Source: Capitulum mitella (lineage: Eukaryota > Arthropoda > Thecostraca > Pollicipedomorpha > Pollicipedidae). From it: a stretch of 64,000 nucleotides of DNA. A model generated the notes under the pieces. That model made no database searches, had not been told where the DNA came from, and was given only the letters and a program-made list of their open reading frames with translations. The DNA lies in NCBI GenBank assembly GCA_030062745.1, contig CP099848.1, forward strand, positions 5,008,685 to 5,072,684, read 5' to 3'. The position numbers were made by a program, and so were the translations under genes. Below are positions 49,161-62,642 of the stretch, in pieces (position 1 is the first letter of the stretch; each line of letters starts with the position of its first letter).

Positions 49161-52100
49161 TCGCCGGACGGGGCCGATGGGTGGCTGTGTCGAGTCGCAC
49201 AGCCGGCGGCTCTAAAATCCGGTGACGCTCGAACCGCCAGCCGGAAGCGCCATAAATGGCGCAGATGGGCCGAAGCGGCGCGTTATTCGAGCTCGTTTCG
49301 CAGAGGATACGGCCAGCCCGTGCGGGCGCACGGTCGGGCCGTATGCGGCGCACTGGGGAGCGTGACGGGCCACTTTACCACGTCCTTTGTCTTCGGCTTG
49401 TTCGTCCTCGCACGGGGTATGGCCCTCCCCCGGCGGCGGCGGCTCAGGCGCCGTCCGGCCACTCCGAGACGGGGCGCAGGTGGCTGATGGTAGCACGTTC
49501 CAGGGACGAAATGCAGCATCGTGTCAAGGTTTAATTTTTAAGCGGCAATTTAATTTCCATCCCTCTGCGGGTCTGCGCTTCCCCGTCTGGAACGGGAGAG
49601 CCGGATGTTCCGTGTTCGGCGTCGTGGCCTCTCGGGAAGTCTCGCGTTGGTTCGGAAAAGTCGCCGTTTCAGAGGCGGAGCTTTACTGGCTGTATGGTCA
49701 GTGACGAAATGGCGATGTTTAAAGCAGCGCAAATAAAGACTCTTCGGTACTCCGTCTCAGAAAACGCTGCGCAATGGTTGGGTGGAGTCAAGACATTGGT
49801 ATGGCAATTACCTCTGCGTAGTGACTTATTTCAGAAGACGTCTGTGCGATGCATGGCAGACAAACGGGTAAAGTGAGAGGGTGGAAGGGAGAGAAAAAGA
49901 AAAACGGTAATGTCTCACAAGAGTCATTCCTAAGTAGCTTACGTATAACGTTCATGTTTGTACGCTAATGAATGCTCCAAACTACCGCGTTGCATTTCGT
50001 GGTTAACTGTAAACATTCCTCAATAAGAATCGCATTGACGAGAAGGTATCGTTTGGTGAGAGTCTGGCTTTGACCAGTAGCCGATGCGGACACCCATGTG
50101 CTCCCTCTCCTGTTCGCATGGACGCGTGAAGGGGCCCAAAGTTGGGGCCTGCGGTGCTCAGTTAGCTTTAGCTGTGCTAAAGAAATGGTTGAAGACACGA
50201 CTGAGCCCAGCGGACGACGGCGGTGGAGATAAATGATACGTTTGGAAAAAAAATATCGACAGCCGGGAACGTTAAAGCATCTGTGTTTAGTGACGTTGAG
50301 ATCGGCTCTGCTCACGAGGCGGCTTACCAAGTGGGATCGTCAGCAGCCACCTCAAACATGATCACTGGTGTCGAGAAAAAGGCAGCGAAATTCCCACAAA
50401 TGCAAAGGGCAAGTTTCATGACGATCACAGGCGGAGATGTGGGCGTTTGCTGTTGTGATTCATTGCTGTGAATAAACGATCTTTGAAAGGGAACACCAAA
50501 AAACAGGCAGCGTTTGTAATTTAGAGTTGAAACTCTGAGTGCATTTTGCTAGAAAAATGGCTGAGATTCTTGAGGCGCGAGAAAACGTTTTCCAACATCA
50601 AGGTTACCTGTGCAAAAGTACTCCGCGCAAAATGCTTCCAAATATTTTTAACGCTGCTATAACCATGTCCTGTCAAACGTTTTCCTTTTATGCAATATCG
50701 TTTCCTTACGAAAGGTGAAGTACGCCTTTGCCCGTTGACAAAGCGGCGTGAGCTGTCCCAGCCGGCACGTCGGCGAACAGAACGCCGGAACCCAGTCGGC
50801 GCACCGGCAAATATCACTGCATGGTATTTCGGCTGAGAGCTGCCGCCGCGTCAGCGCCCCCGAACAGCCGGGATCCTAGTCAAATATTGGATTTCAACTG
50901 CCTCCCCAGCAGTGGAATCAATCTGAAATAGTCGCATATCAAGGAAAGGCATGCAGCCGCGCTCCTCGCTTCGCGACAGGACCCGCAGGTATCTGGCTTT
51001 GTTACTTCTAGTTTCCACGCGTTTGATGCAGCGCAGATTGCGAGCGATCGCTTCACGTCAAATGCGACGACACGGCTCTTCTAGTGGGTGGTACACACTG
51101 ACATATCCAAACCTGACCACTAAAATCCTTACTTTTTCTGTATATTTCCTGAAACCCCCTAAAATCTTCGGGTATTGACCACTTTGTTTCCTGATTCCAG
51201 ATGTGAACAAGTATGGAATAAAAAAGACATTTTAAATCATGTATGTATACATGTGGTGCAGTATGACAGCTATAATCCGATGTCTATACAGTACCGTTTA
51301 ACGCCAGATCCCTCGCTTCATTCAGCTACAAGGTCTTCCGTCTCGCGCTCTCTATTTTCAAGTGGTAAGCGAACTTGTATATCATGTGAGCTTGAGAAAT
51401 TCTCCTTTATATCAGGGACTTTTAAATCGCAAGCCAACCAGGCTTGAAACGCGCCAACGGCTAGGGAGTGCATGAGGGTTCGTTTGGAATCTGTTGGCTC
51501 CTAATAGGAATTCTGTTAAATTCGACAAATTTTAGGTCAGCGAAAATCTAGGATTCCAACCGCTAAAGATGACTCTTTGAACATGGTGTTCTACAATATA
51601 CGACGAAAAAGGCAATGTTTTTAAGTCACTGTAATGGCATTCCTTTTTATGCTGAGATCTCACTTTATCTTTTAAGAAGGAGGGTGAAAATCCAAAACGT
51701 ACCAACAAATCTTTTGGCATACGCGAAGGATGCGCCACTTGCAACAGTCGTCAGCCATCCCCGCCTACCGTTTCTAGAAAAAAGGAATGTACAAGTTGTC
51801 AAATGTGTATGTGTTGCGAAGGATAACATTTTAAAGAGAATTCCGCAAGTTTTTTCAAAAATATAAAACAACAATAAAATGCAAAATAACCGTTGACCTC
51901 CGTGCAAGCCGAATTCGACCATCATTCTCTGACGCTCTAGATCATAAATTTCTTTCCGCCTAGTCACGAGGTGAACGCATAGATTAAGAGGCAGAAAGTG
52001 TGTGTGGGAGGGAGGGGGACAAAAAGATACCCCCCATTCCGGAGAGTGGGCGTCTACATCACATCGCGCCGCATCACTGCGCACATCACAGTCAGCTCGG

Positions 52101-55015
52101 AAGTCGCAATGTCCTGATACCTGTTATCTGGTACCGTTCTGGCGGCCCATCCCATCGCCAGACCACTGTCTGGCCATCTGTATGCGGATTTTTACGGACC
52201 TCCCTGGGACAGAGGCAGTCGCAGCGTTCTATCTCTGGCAGGGCATCTGGCGCTGGGTCGGGTTACATTAGGTCCACTATGCAAATGAGCCCGCCGCCTG
52301 CCCACGACGACCTTCCGCGGTCAGCAACGGCCGGTCGGTGGTGTCGTCGGGTGTTCGTGTCAGGCCTTCTACGAGCGAGGTTCAAAGGGTCGCCGTGACC
52401 GCCGGACCCGGAACCTGCTGGCGTGGTGGGAAGCCGCCAGACAGGACCCGACACAACAAAGGGATCATGGGAAGAGACCGAGCTCTGCTCATGGCACCTT
52501 GACTGGGCGCGGGTCAGGCCTCGGAAATCCCCTGCCAGAAGCACATCGTCGAGTGGGTCAGGCGCCCGCCGGTCCTGTGTGAGCAGCCGGCGGGCACGAC
52601 AAAACGACTAACGGCTGCTGCGGAGCCTTTGATGAAACCAGACTGCTTTGTGTGCTTGCCACGTTTACTCTGCGCGCTAGTTTAGATTTTTACGCTTTCT
52701 GAACGTCATAGTAGCCTTTCGATGTCAAAACTTAGACCATGGATGATTTCCGAAACTGCTAGTCCTCTCTCTCAACACTTCTGATTACTTGGATCAGTTT
52801 TCATCTGTAGCATATGAGCAAGACCCGTCATCGTCTGGTTCCGAGAAAGAGTGGCCTTTCACTAACGAGCTGACGGAGACCATGCCAGCAGTTTATGATT
52901 CAGCGGTGCAATAGATGTGAAATTATGACCCCTGCGGCCGTCCCTTTCGTCTCGCGACCGAGTTCGAACGGTCCGTGTCATCGCCGGTTAACTCCTATTT
53001 CTGAGTGCTGGTGCCCGCAGTCAGCTGTCTGTCTGCTGCATCAGTGATTCCGCGACAGTTGCAGTAGTGACTGATGTCGCGGGCCGGTGGTGAAAGCGTG
53101 TCCAGAGTCGAAATGAATTACAACAGGTTTCAACGTTCCGCACAACTCCGGTGCAGCGGCGAACTTAAACTCCTTACAAAGCCGCGTCGTTGAATTAACC
53201 CTGACATTCCCTCTCCCTGGTGGACGGCCAAGCGTCTGACGAAATCACAGGAGAGTGAACCTGGCATGGAGCAGGGACCTTGTCACATCCCGAATGTTTT
53301 AGGTATTGCAGGCAAGAAAGTTTGACGAAATCAGCTTACAACGCTGATGTATTCACATCAAGCTGGGATGACTGAATGCATTCGTTTGATTTTGAGACTG
53401 TTTTAACCACGAACTTTTAGGCTGGCCACTGTTACAGTGCATAATTCAGGTCTTTGTCGCCGTCGTTGTAGGATGTGCAATTAATTTTTATATAGCTTTT
53501 GGCTTGCATTTTTTTTTTTAACTTTTCGTGTGGAGAGTACTGATTTCCTCTGGACAACATTTTCTTCCTCCAAAATATATTGCGGATTTGCGAGACTTCT
53601 GCTTTTGCTCTTCAGAACCGTCTGCTCTCTGCCCAGATATCTAAAATTTACACCTCCAGGAAAGAAGACAACTGTTTGCAGACTTGCTTGTGAATACGAA
53701 AAGGTAGTCGACGGGAAAATTCAGGACTTTTCAATGCAGCTTCTACATCTAAGGAAGCACACTGGTTTCATCCTATCTCTCCTGTTTTAAGCGTTCTTAG
53801 ACAAGTTTCCTGCGCGCGTGCACGGGTAAACTCCAGGACAGGCTAGGGTTAAATAAATGAGTGGGGGGCACCAGAACAGAACGCCATGGGCTGATTAATC
53901 GAAGCCCGAGGCGCCGCACTGCGGAGGACCTCACTGGCGACAGTCGGCAGCTCGGCGGGCCGACGGCTCCGTCGGCGGTCTCCATTTTCGCGTGACGGGC
54001 GGTCCGTCACAGACGCTGTCAAATGATCGGCCGACCCGTCTGTCAGCGGCTGCGCCGCCAGCGGATTTACGGCGCGGACAGTCGGCCCGGTCGGGGCGGC
54101 CGGTCAGCGGCCGCGGGACGGCCACCCGCGGCTCCTCCCGCGGCATCGATCGGCCCTGCCGGCTGGTTTGGTTCGGGACGTTCCAGTCAAGCGCGGCCAT
54201 TCCAGGACCGGCGGCGGGACGTGAAACAGCTGATCAGGCAGGTTTAATGAATATGGGTCCTATCACGCGCAAAGGTTTTCTGCGCCAGTCGATGTGATTT
54301 CAACTGATAAAATTCCATCTGATCGATTCAGTTGTTGATGGAGAAGGCGTTGATTCGGTTACAGCTATCGGTGTCACGTTGGTCGCGTGACGCTTTTGCT
54401 TGGCACTGGTTCTGATCAAAAGTCGAAGTAAAACGGAAGCATTCTATCCGATCGAAAGTCCATGGCAGCCGCAACATTCATCGAGGCTGATTCTAATCGT
54501 TCGTCTGAATCGCAACATTCAGTCGTCAGGCAGCGACGTTGACAGAAGATACGGCGAACCATACGGCGCTCGGGAAACATCGCGCTCCGCAAACTCTAAC
54601 GTCCCATGAAACGGCCAGTTATACCGAGAACAAACGACTGGCCGCAGCCGGCCCGCTGAGCCGCTGGATCGGCATGTGTGTCACTTCCAAGACCGGCGAT
54701 CCCTCAGGAACCGGTCCCGCCGCCGAGCGGTCGGCGGGGCGCCGGGCAAATTAGCATTTTCATTTCGGGTGAAGGACACCGAGCCATTCGAGTCCGCCCA
54801 CGGCCCCGGACAGGGCGGCCGCCCCGCCTCTCGAGCCGGACCTGCGGGCCCCGGCCTCCGGACTGCCGCAGACCGAGCACGAATATCGTCTGAGGTCGCC
54901 GGTCTAGCGGCGGTTTCTCGTCTTCTATCGACGCTGCCGACTATCGGGGCCGTTTCGTGCCGCTGATCCTCTCCTGCCGGTTACCGCGGGAGGACGAAAC
55001 CTCTCCCTTTCTCTT

Positions 55016-55017
<2 letters not shown>
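49161..55017. other. Stretch without recognised gene
   Basis: CpG-rich to about 49480 and again at 53880-54950. Between these the DNA is AT-richer, with no recognisable exon. A weak TTAA-flanked candidate covers 53199-53848. Confidence 0.4.

Positions 55018-55077
<60 letters not shown>
55018..55077. repeat. CT microsatellite
   Basis: An uninterrupted run of about 30 CT dinucleotides lies inside a GC-rich island. It gives an alternating Arg-Glu frame on the minus strand that is not a gene. Confidence 0.95.
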
Positions 55078-55079
<2 letters not shown>

Positions 55080-55694
55080 GTGAACCCCGCTGCGCGCCGT
55101 CCGTTCCGGTTTCCGGCGGCGCCTCCGGCTCGGGCCGAGTGACGGCCAGAAAATGAGTCGATCAGCGGCGCCGGCGGGCGACCCGCTCCGTCGGGCCGCC
55201 ATTCACTGGGCGTCGGCCGCCGCGTCACGCTCCGCGGACCGGCCCGCCCGGCCGCTCGTAAACGCGGCCTGAGCGTGAGAACGGCCGCCGCAAGAGGCCC
55301 GTATTGCCGTCACGTCCGGCCAGGTAGTTTGGGACGAGGACGTTTAAGTGCGTGCTGTCCGGACCAGACACGCGGACCGACCGTGGAGCGGTCGCCGAGG
55401 CGCTATTCCGCGGACCGAACATGAGCAATAGCGTGGCCATTGGGGAGGTCCGAGCACTTGGGATCCTTGTAAAATAATAATCTTATACTTTGCTTATGAC
55501 ATATCTGGTCGGTCAGTCTTGTTTCCATATAAATTTCGAGTCTGTCATGGCCTTTGCCCGCCTCCTGTTTAGCGAAATGATACCTCGGTGAAGTGTCAAT
55601 ATTTTAACCCGGCACGTGCTGGGACCGTCGTCGGTCGTCGGTCGGTCACGTCAGCACGGTCGTCACCTTCCACTCGCTGCGGGAGGACGTCAGT

Positions 55695-56130
55695 CGCCCC
55701 CACTCAATAACTCCCCAATCGCTTTACTGAATTGGGTTCTTCAGACGGCAGTTTATTTCATTTGATGATACAAACCCGACACGTCATATCATGGACCACA
55801 TTATTACATTTCAGGCTGCAAGTCACGACAAATACCAGTATTTAACAAAGCTGGTGAATACTATTTTTGCATTGCATTTTTGCGGAGGTGGTAGTAAATG
55901 TAAAGCCGAAGTACTTGTGAAGATACGCATGGGATAAAAGTTTACGTCTGTCTGGGGCAAATGCAGACAGGTCAAATTATATCATGCATTTTTAGGAGGT
56001 GAAATAAAGGTTAGTTTCAGGTATGCTTAATAAGACGTATGAAACTCCATAAGCGCCATAAAACTTCATCAAATGCCTCTGAATAGTTATATTCACCAGA
56101 GTACTGAAAATGGCCGCTGCAGCTAGGCTA
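55695..56130 (+). repeat. Dispersed repeat, copy B
   Basis: It starts with the 20-base block shared exactly with 2844-2863. Its distal part (GACAGGTCAA near 55970 and the segment near 56022-56080) resembles 63370-63475 in the same order. It is non-coding and its class is not determined. Confidence 0.45.
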
Positions 56131-57896
56131 TGACCTAACCCCACCATATAATTTCGTTTTGGAACATTTAGTTATATAAATTTGACCTATGATGACAATG
56201 TATTAGGCCATGTGTACCTAAATTACCCTCTCGTCGCATAACACATACTGAACACCATGGACTGTTTCGCAACTCCAGTGCATCGATGAAGATCAAGCAA
56301 GCTCGAAAAAACTGACAAAGCGTTAAAACATGGTGGTCTTTAACATGTCATTTCTGTACAGCCTTGGACGACCATGTCAGTACGATTTATTAAAATGGTC
56401 AGAATTAATGCATTATATTGTATTTCTTTCTTAGGGATAGGGTCATGTAACGATGGTGTTGAAGATTCCACGGCGTAGCGCACCGTTATTGCGGACTTAC
56501 GTGGTGAAAGAGCTGATGAGTTGTTTCATAACCATGACGCCGACCCGAGTTAGTCTTCTGGATAACCAGCCGTCATCATATGTTCATATCCACGGAAAAG
56601 CATTTGTGCTCCAGTGTGAAACTGGGGTGCAGTCATAAACTAACTTCGTCGAGGCATAACGGAAAGTAAAGCCACGCGAATCAGAATCAGTATGCGGTGC
56701 CCTAAGCGCTTGTTTCCCTTCGTGTCGTAGGTAATTTTAATGCTCATAAACAAACCCTGCGTCTAGCTAGCGAATGGCCCTTGCACAAGCCTCGCACTCG
56801 CAAGCCCCGGATACACTGACACCAAGTACTCACGTCGTAGCGCAACCGACAAAACTTCCCATCCGATCCGGCCACGAGGCAATAACTTAGCGTTACCTCG
56901 GTTTCCCGTCACGTTATGGGACAGCCAATTACATGGACATCTGAACCGACGCCCGGTCTTTGGCGTCGATACTGATTCACCGCTCCAAAACAGCTCGCGT
57001 TTGTGTCGATGTCACGGAACTATTTGGGCACATGAAGGGCTTTGTTATTCTACACTTGATGTGCAGCTCCACGAAGGTCGAAGGAATGACGACAATTTAG
57101 CCATAATCAGCGTGAAACGCTTGTTTCTGCAGACACTGAAACGTCCACAATTTGAAATAACTATCATATTCATAAACAAAAACAATTTGTCTGTAACTGA
57201 TGCATTTTAAAATAATATTTCGTTAAGCTCGGGTGACTGGTTCAAATGTCAACCACGTCTTGCATGTTCGGAGCTCAAATGTTCGTAGATAATCTTATCT
57301 TACTAATAATAAACTCTTATCATCGTTTTCTGCCTTTGGGATTAAGTATAGTGTTCTCGATTTTAAAGCTCGCTTGTTCTGCACTTAAAAAAAGACCGGA
57401 CAAGTGGAACTGACAAATTATGACACTGAGCTCATACGCATTATGAAAATAACAAATTTTCCTGTTTTGAGATCAAGTCTGACATTTCAGTCATTCTCAG
57501 CTCCTACTCAGGTTGTACCGAAACCACAGGCGACAAAAATGAACATAATGAACCGTATCTATTTATGTCATCCTTGAAGTATTACGAATGGTCTGGGGTT
57601 GACAACCCGTTAAGCCCTCTTCTCTGAGACGCATGTACGGCTCACCTAGACACCCCCTAAAGCTCGACTCCACTGATTTCGCCGCGAAACCTGATGACCA
57701 GTTCGTGACGTCACTGCGCCCGCCGGGGAGCGACTGCACCCGTCTTGACGCGCTGCTGACGTCACCGTCGTCGGCCGGCGCCGGGTCGAGCCGTCCGTCG
57801 AGACCGACGAAACAGCGGGCCGCCCCGGCCGACGACGGTAACGACGGCAGCCGGGTATTACGAGCGGCGGCCGACGGCGCCGCGCATGTTTCATGA
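56131..57896. other. Stretch without recognised gene
   Basis: AT-rich DNA ending in a small GC-rich patch at 57690-57890. No gene is seen. Confidence 0.4.
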
Positions 57897-59092
57897 CTGC
57901 GCAACGACCCGTCATTTGAGTGGCGCTTGGCCGCGCAGCAATCAGTCATTTAAACGATCTGTGACCGCGCAGCAACCAGTCAATTGGACAGCGCCTGAAC
58001 GCGCAGCAACCAGTCATTCAACACGCGCAGTGGAAAGGGATTTCGCGCTAACGTGTACTGGAAGGGGAAGGGCCCTTTGTGCCCTCCCCCGATCCCGGAA
58101 ACGGAAGCAGCTAAATACACAAAATGTCAAGGGTAGGGCAGAGCCATAAAAGTTTGCATTGTGCGCAATTACTATGACTCCTTCAAGGTCAAATGAGGTT
58201 GAGGTGGTCGGATTTGGTCACTTTTTCGGACCTACAGGCTCTTCTTTGTGGATTTTCAAACGACACGGGCAAAGGGTTCATGTTACAGCGTTAAAACGTG
58301 GAGTACGACAAAGTCCATTTATCTGACGTCTTGAGTAAAGATTTCTTGTCGAGGTCCTGTCAGAGCATTGACCTATGGCGTCATTTTTTATTTCCGCAAA
58401 TCAGATTTCGAACACGGGGCACTGGTGTAGCTTGAGTATAAATAAAGGCGCAAAACGAATCATTTAGCGTGCTTTCAGTGAAGACAGGATGCATGTTCCA
58501 TACAAATCGACATGTTCCGAAGCAAATCTGGATCAGATCACCAGCCGGTCGACCTTGACCTTTCATGTCCTTGACCTTCGCTGACTCTAGCTCTGCCCTT
58601 GGTGCATTAATCATCCTCACTTATCCCCAAATGATGTCTCCTGATAATCTTCAAATGGTAATCTTATGGAGAGCGCCTATCCTCTCGCAAAATCCCCATT
58701 TGTCTGTGACAACCGCTATTTTCATTATTTTGATAATAATGACATTATTACAATCAGTGATTTCAAATGCTTCAAACTTCCAAAATGCCCGGCCGATTTT
58801 CGATTTCTTTGCGTCAATCGACGAGTTATTGAATTTTCTTAAATGCCACAAAGTAGCAGCGGCCAGCCCAGTCCGTTCTTCAGATTTTCAAGAAAAATAG
58901 GAGAGGAGACAAAAGTGACACTCCCCCCTTCGGTGCGCCTGTTAAACGACTTTTGACCGTGTAGTTACCCGACATTTGGACAGTGTCTGACCGCACGGCA
59001 ACCAGTCAGTTAAACGATTTGTTACCGCGCAGCGACCCAACATTTGGACAGGGTCTGGCCGCGCAGAGAACCGTCATTTGGGCGGCATGTGG
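57897..59092. repeat. 34-bp minisatellite split by a mobile element
   Basis: Units of exactly 34 bases, near CCGCGCAGCAACCAGTCATT plus a 14-base tail, start at 57897, 57931, 57965 and 57999. After the insertion they start again at 58957, 58991, 59025 and 59059. The unit begun at 57999 is broken at its TTAA position and finished at 58942-58956, giving 34 bases once the duplicated four bases are counted once. Confidence 0.9.
58022..58941. mobile_element. Third TTAA element family, 920 bp, inside minisatellite
   Basis: The element fills a break in a 34-bp tandem unit. The right flank is TTAA (58942-58945). The left flank is TCAA (58018-58021), which fits a one-base change in a duplicated TTAA. 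The left end CACGCGCAGTGG and the complement of the right end CAGGCGCACCG match imperfectly. The right end of a related copy at 62638 (complement CACGCGCACTGG) matches the left end better. It contains a DR4-like pair, AGGTCA at 58186 and AGGTTG at 58196. The frame of 111 codons from 58565 has no recognised domain. Confidence 0.7.
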
Positions 59093-62000
59093 CAACACCT
59101 GCCGGGACTTCCAGTTCAGACGGGATGCGTAGGTCACAAAGGAACTAGACAGTCCCAACAGTTTCTGTTTTTCTTTTATTCTTTCTTTTTATTTGGCCTT
59201 CTTTCAAGCATGCTTGAAACGCTAAACGAATTCTGAGACTCACTTTAGTTTTGTTAACACTTTTGTGCTGTAAATTTCTTTTTCATCTCATAGGGAAGCT
59301 GCTTCGCCGCCACCAATCCATAATCAATGAACTGTTCCTTCGTGGACAGCCAGGACGACCACTATGTTTTGGGATCTAAGCTCACCTTTCATGCAGCAAG
59401 CATGCAAACGTAAATATCAGACCTGTGAGAGAAGAATGAAGACAAATCTCGAATTACGTGTTTTACGGAGAGCTGAAACCTGTGGAGAACGGTGGTGGGG
59501 GGGGGGATAAGACAGCGTGTTATTTTTATAAGCATGTATGCAATGTTCTTGGTTGTTTGTTTTATTTTGGCCCACGAAGCCCTTGTTCTTCGACAACGAG
59601 CGACGATAAGGTAAAAAGCAGAAGACTATCAAATCCACTTTTTGACAACAACAACTTGACTTTTTCTCAGGGCACGCCTCTAGGAGACCGCATGAGGAGC
59701 TGCCACCGTGACGGTGATGTCAATTCCGGAACATTTGGAATCTCCTTCATTTAAAACCTGCGAAATGGGCTCTAACCGGAAAATCAGAGAATCTGTCTAC
59801 ATCAAAGGCTGCCCGCCACAGCTCAATGCATGGATATCTGCCTGATCCCTGTTGCAATAGCAGTGCCAAACAAGTCAACTAGAGAGCACTGGCTGAATAG
59901 TGGCCAGCGGCCTCGAAGCGGAGAATGACTAAAATATTTTCAAGGCGGACCAGTCGTCCCTAGAGACGGTCGTTACTGGAAAGCCCCTGTCGTCCATCTT
60001 CCCCGAGCACCTGAACGTGGCATAGGGCTGAAATACTGCGCGTGCTTCTTCCCTTCATGATCTTCTCTCCACAGCCTGCGCTGCGCCGAGATATGTCTTT
60101 TCATCTTTTTTTTCGTATCGCCTATCTTTACTGAACAGCTAGGGTTTGTTGAGTCAAAACATAACAAACAACCATGTGCACAAATACGTCACATCCCAGA
60201 GGTCTTCCGAGAATTACACATCTGTTTTTACACAATCTGGGTAGAAGTGTTTGTGGCCCAGCACCATATCTGTATTCTCCATTTTTGGTTCGCTATTCAG
60301 GACCGAGTGCTAAAACTGATTTTTCACTTGCTTAGATCCGTCGTTGCTTTAAAACATGGTTAGGGAGCAAGGCCGTTTTTCCTAGAAGTAAGCGGAAAAC
60401 AGCCTTACTGCAAAAGGCAATTTACAACAAGGACGTAATCTCGTCAGTGCTGTTCGTTAGTTTAACAGCGGGACCCAGGAGATACCTGGTGGGATAAACA
60501 AATGCTTTTTATTGCTATGCTTTCGTGTGGTGTAATGTTTGGCAAGATGCGTTGGCACTGTCTTCCAGTTCTCCACGTCTTTATTCCATTCCCTCCCACG
60601 GTGACAAAAACGGGTAACTGACTAAGCCAAGTGGGCTCGAGGAGGGCTATGACTTACGGATGACGCCAAAGCACCAACTGAGATTTCAGGGTTTGACTTC
60701 CTTGTTCTCAGAACGTGCTGTCTCCGTTACCCCTCAGCCCCCCCCCCTTCCCCCCAATAGCGATACCCGAATGGATTTGAGTCGCCTAGACTCACAGATA
60801 CCCCTGCAATGTTCCAGTGTCATTTTCAGAGCTCCCAGTCTATTTTGCACATCCGAATTCCCACAACGGTCAGGCGGTCTGTCACTGCGGGCCAATCGTC
60901 CTCCTACCAACAGAAGCTGGCCCATGTCAACTGTCCTCCCGCCGAAGAGGTCCTCCCACCAACAGAGGTCCTCCCGCCGACAGAGGCTGGCCCGGTGAGC
61001 CGGCATGTCTCTGCGACATGGCCGTCCTCTCGCCGATAGAAGCCGATCTGAGTTAGCCGGTCTGTTGTCGCGGTGCAGCAGGTGCCGGATGGCGTTAGAT
61101 CCACAGTAGTATCAATGTCGCTCCTAAAAGGCCAGCCGAACACCTACGTGGATATCCAAGTAATACGAGCAGGAGAAAGTGATGCCAGTGAAACAATGCA
61201 AATGAGGCTATTGGAATAATCTCTGCATGCCATGCGAACTGAACACTCGAAGTATGAAAACAGAAAAAAAAAACTGAAATGGATATGATGGATAAGTTTA
61301 GATGAAATCACAAAAAAAGAGGCTTGAGAGAGAAATTCTGAAGACCTGAAAAAGAAATCAAAAATAAAAGAAGACGAGAAAGAACTTTAAAAGGAGGTCC
61401 AAACTTGTATCACTCAACTAGAACTGGAGGGCAGTAGTCTTTAAAAAAGTAACAAGAACGCTTGGTTTGTTGCGAAACAGAACTTAAACCAAGGAAGGAC
61501 GTGAGGCCTTTCGTGTGTCAAATGAGGCACAACAGATCGGATGAGGAGAGGCTGCAGTGCTTATTATAATGCGATCACTGCGCTCGTGCGCCTGGCGTGG
61601 ATTAGGGCCTAATTAGGCGCTGTAACTGTGCGAGCTGTGCAGCGACTACGCCAAGGACAGTGTCTTCAGAACTTCCCTGCAGCTGCTGTCACGCCGAGTG
61701 GAGTGGATCCGGCCGTCAAGAGAGACCGGCTGCTCCAGTGGAGTAAAACAACTAAAACAACCAAAAACAACAACTAAACAAGTAAAAAACAACGTTAACT
61801 GGTGGCTATTTTGTGTTTCGTTATGACACATTTCTGTTTACCCAGTTTCTCTCACGTCAGATGATATGGAAAGAACTGGTGGGCACTACATGTTCCATTG
61901 TCAAGTAACTAATAAGGGGCGGATTACGGAAAGTATCAGTGGGTATATGGAAATGGAAAATACATTGCGAACAGTAAAGAGAATTTCTATGTTTTGTAAC

Positions 62001-62407
62001 CTAAAGGTAAAACTTTCAGCTGTATATCGAACGGCATTGACTGTTGTGTTATGAGTTGCTCTACATCTAGCCACCTGTCCTATTACTTCCCATTCATTTT
62101 TCCCGTCTATTCCGTAATATGGCCATGCGAGATAGTTGTGAAAGTAAGGACGCGATGATGCAAGGCAAAACTCATGAACAGGCAAAGGGTTCTCTGTACG
62201 GAAAATCACCATAATGCATGTTTTATTTGCGCAGTAAACCCACTGGGCAGATAAAACATTCACTACGGCAATTTTCCGTGTACTTGCACAACGGATGTTC
62301 CTCGGAACGGCGGCGCAATGGTACCCTTCTCCCGTCATCTCCCTTACGCCATTTAAGCTGCAAAAAAAAAAAAAAACAAGTCGACTCCTGACTCTGTATT
62401 GGGCAGA
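59093..62407. other. Stretch without recognised gene
   Basis: Mixed composition. A short imperfect repeat around CCTCCCRCCRACAGA occurs near 60900-60990. No gene is seen. Confidence 0.4.
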
Positions 62408-62638
62408 GTGTTTCCCATTTGTCAACGATAACCGCTATTTTTGTTATGTTTGCTTGACTTCAAATGCTTCAAACCTCCAAAGTTTCCGCCAATTTTTTTT
62501 ATTTTTCTAAGTCAGTCGACGAGTTGTTCAATTTCCATAAATTTTGCAAAGTAGCAGCAGCTAGCTCCAATCCGTTCTCGATATTTTTAAGAAAAAAACA
62601 GATGGGGAGCACAAAAAGACTTCCCTCCAGTGCGCGTG
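62408..62638 (+). mobile_element. Partial relative of the 920-bp TTAA element
   Basis: This matches 58690-58941 over about 230 bases in the same direction (for example AACCGCTATTTT, TTTCAAATGCTTCAAAC-like and CAAAGTAGCAGC blocks). It ends GTGCGCGTG-like at the TTAA of 62639-62642. No left end was found, so it is truncated or diverged. Confidence 0.6.
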
Positions 62639-62642
62639 TTAA

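Noticed and set aside
61901-62425. 174-codon minus-strand frame
   Set aside because: It resembles no family I know and runs over a poly-A tract and part of a dispersed repeat. No splice or start support.
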